A DNA stretch of 64,000 nt, from positions 42,999,733 through 43,063,732 of the forward strand of contig NC_068571.1 of NCBI RefSeq assembly GCF_025698545.1, written 5' to 3'. The position numbers and the translations under genes were made by a program. The stretch is from Gossypium raimondii (Eukaryota; Streptophyta; Magnoliopsida; Malvales; Malvaceae). Below the pieces are notes generated by a model that was not told where the DNA came from, did no database searches, and was given only the letters and a program-made list of their open reading frames with translations. Shown piece by piece: positions 61,654 through 64,000 of this stretch. Every line of letters starts with the position of its first letter. Position 1 is the stretch's first letter.

Positions 61654-64000
61654 TTAAGCCCAATAAGCCATGACAGACATGAAAGCAGCCCCAAGTAGAA
61701 GAGAAACAATGGCTCCTGCTTGAAGTATGGAGTTGCTTTGTAACTTCGGGCTCATAAAATCAGCGGCGAGCAGATCAACGAGCGCCGTGTATATTAAAAT
61801 CCCGGCCGACGCCGCGTTGAAAACTCCTTCGACAATGAGAGCTTCCGGGTTGCTATCGTCGTACCCTTTCGATATGATGATTCCTATGCCGATTCCAAAT
61901 GGGGTTGTGAGGGAGAAAAAGAGTGCCATTATTGCAACACTACCGAGCTTGAATTGTGCCTAATAAAACAACAACGTAGAAAATTAGAAATCATTGATTA
62001 AAGGTTAAATTCTGTTATTAGTCTATGTATTATTTGTAAGTTGTGATCTAGTCCCTTTTAAGTCTTGTTCGAGTTTTGAATTTTTAATACTTAACTGATC
62101 AAATTCTGCTATTAGTCTCATAACTTGTGGATTTAGTCAATTTGATCATTTTTAGTCCCTATGCATTTTGATTTTTGGAATTTCAATTCTGACTCTAATA
62201 GTAACCGTTAAATTTATTAACTAAAATAGCGTTTTTTTTTTCTGTGAGTATTATGTGAAAAATAGTAAGCTGACTAAAATTTCAAATCCGCAACTTACGC
62301 ATAATATAAACACTAGGGTTAATCACTATTTGGAACTTGAACTTGGCAACAACTCCCACATTTGGGATTGAACTTTTTATTTGGTCCAAGTTAATCATTA
62401 AACTTGGTAATTGTTCTCATATTAGAGCTTGAACTAGGCAATTGTTCCCTTATTAGGGCTTGAAGTTTTTGTTCTCTATGTTAGTCTCTGAACTTCGCAA
62501 TTGTTTTCATATTGAAACCTGAATTTGACAATTGTTTTTATATCGAGGTTTGAACTTTAGGGTTTTAAGAAAATATCAAGGACAAACTTGAACAAAAAAA
62601 GTTCAGACCCCAATACGAGAATAATTGTTAAGTTCAAGGATTAACTTGGACCAAAAATAAGTTCAAATCCCAAGATAAGAATAATTACCAAGTTTATGTC
62701 CCAATATATTGGGTATCAATAAAATATTTAACCCTAAAAAACTACTAAATTTCCTCTCAATTAAAACACACAATCAATTAATTTTATACCCTGGAAGGGA
62801 CATTAAAGATGCATGCTATAATTACCTGAGAAATGCATCCACCAAGTCCCATGCCTTCAAAGAACTGATGAAAGCTAAATGCAGTCACCAATGGCTTTAT
62901 AGTCTTTGGACTTTTAGAAGCTCCCAATGATATCCCTATTATCACGGAATGCACCACTATCCCTAACTCCAAAACCTTCAAAAACATAAATATGATGAGT
63001 TAATTACTCTCAAAGTCCTCAAACCATCACCTAGATTCTAAATTAATCCCTAAATGTCCAAGTTTTATGATCGAATTGTCAAAATATCAATATCTTATCA
63101 ATTAGTCAGCCTAGCTGTCAATTTAGATATTAAATACTTGTTTAGACATGACACAAAGTATATTTAAAACAAGTGGATTAAATTTATCATTATCAACATA
63201 TTTTCAATTGGCTCGTGTTTATTATGACCGCAGTGTAATATATATAATATTTGATTTACTTACACCCAAAGACCTCAACTATAACATTATCACCTAAATT
63301 TTAAATTGATCTCTAAACTTAAGCGTTCTAATTGAGTCCTTAAATTATTGATATTATATCAATTGCCTAACCAACAATTTAAGCATTAAATACTGATTTA
63401 GATATGACGTGAAATATATTTAAAACACATGAATCAAATTGTAAATATGTGTATACATACCACATAAACAACTTGGATCTGGCAAGTTAAAAAAACAAAT
63501 AGGGACAATCACATCAATAGCTCAGTAGCAAAACCTGCATGAAGTTCAAGTTAATTGATCATTTTATGGTTTGATATTTGTTTTTGTAAACTCATTCCCT
63601 TTGTCATTTTATAATGTATTTGCTTGCTTGTACCAAAAAAGAAACAAATATTATTCTTTTTAACATATAACATGTTTTTCATTCAATAGATACATATGTT
63701 TTTAATATGGTCCATGTGTCCTAAATATAATACACGTACTATCCAAATTAACATTTAACACCAAAATTAACAATCAAGTTGACGAAAGGCTTTGAAGTCT
63801 AGGACTAATTTAAAATCTAGAGAATAATTTGAGGACATATGATGAAATTAACCCATATTTTTTGTACCTGAGATATAACTCGACGTCGAACAAGCTCAGA
63901 CGAAGCCGATGGCTCGACCATAGAGACCGAACCATGACTCGTTCCATGATTATGAACATGTACGTAGCTTTGATCATCATCACGTTCCTCGGTTTTCTTT
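61654..64000 (-). CDS. ZIP-family zinc transporter (ZIP1/3-like), 3' part
   Basis: Exons in the window on the minus strand are 64000-63868 (continuing beyond the edge), 62975-62826 and 61959-61654, all joined in phase 0, about 195 C-terminal residues. The protein moves Zn2+ and similar divalent metals into the cytosol across a membrane. The visible part starts in the variable His-rich loop ([12 protein letters not shown]). It then has the ZIP signature helices TM IV ([17 protein letters not shown]) and TM V ([13 protein letters not shown]) with their metal-binding His and Glu. TM VI-VIII follow ([51 protein letters not shown]). The C-terminal end MAYWA is as in ZIP1-type proteins. The N-terminal three helices lie outside the window. 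Both introns carry MITEs. No defect seen. Confidence 0.93.
62314..62736. repeat. Foldback MITE in the last ZIP intron
   Basis: The ends TAGGGTTAA and TTAACCCTA are inverted repeats. Several inner blocks also pair ('aataattgttaagttcaa' against 'cttggtaattgttctca'). Same family as 32105-32470. Confidence 0.65.
62998..63853. repeat. MITE in the ZIP intron between TM loop and TM IV exons
   Basis: Left end GAGTTAATTACTCTCAAAG against reversed right end GGGTTAATTTCATCATATG, both followed by GTCCTCAAA. Inside are two direct diverged copies (about 63005-63200 and 63270-63440) that share 'taatccctaaatgtccaag'-like text. Confidence 0.6.

Overview
The window is nuclear DNA from a flowering plant. Its genes have many short introns with GT-AG borders, the intergenic DNA is AT-rich and packed with small inverted-repeat elements, and it holds a plant-type LINE, Gypsy-type LTRs and plant-only gene families (WRKY, PPR, hybrid proline-rich, X8, pectinesterase). 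The dispersed repeat families look to me like those of cotton (Gossypium, Malvaceae). That is recall, not something the sequence proves.

Layout. 74-2794 (+) is the 3' part of a condensin I CAP-H gene. 3652-5242 (-) is a DUF1068/ELMO-NKS1-type Golgi protein with a 24-nt exon. 6627-10037 (+) is an unnamed 737-residue zinc-ribbon protein with long tryptophan-rich internal repeats. 10-18.8 kb is element-rich intergenic DNA with one compact cluster of W-boxes. 18865-20759 (+) is a complete group IIb WRKY gene. 21735-24803 looks like a Harbinger-like transposon that carries the 5' end of a PPR gene. 27039-28388 (-) is a hybrid proline-rich cell-wall protein. 32974-35244 (-) is a secreted X8-domain protein whose introns are filled by MITEs. 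36375-37656 (-) is ribosomal protein eL13. 39634-42792 (+) is the TFIIE alpha subunit. 44.8-53.4 kb is a nest of a decayed LINE, a solo LTR inside it and a truncated Gypsy element of the same family in opposite orientation. 56169-60903 (+) is a pectinesterase with a hAT-type element in intron 2. 61654-64000 (-) is the 3' part of a ZIP zinc transporter.

The genes do not form a pathway; this is an ordinary euchromatic plant neighbourhood. Several promoters (eL13, TFIIE alpha, the zinc-ribbon gene) share site II (TGGGCY) and/or telo-box motifs typical of growth-linked genes. Three products (hybrid proline-rich protein, X8 protein, pectinesterase) act in the cell wall, and the ELMO-type protein is linked to pectin synthesis. 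Exon borders were built by hand from splice sites, reading frame and family knowledge. No transcript data were available. I found no undescribed biological system. The strongest leads are the repeat protein with WxDF motifs, the transposon with a captured PPR fragment, and the W-box cluster.
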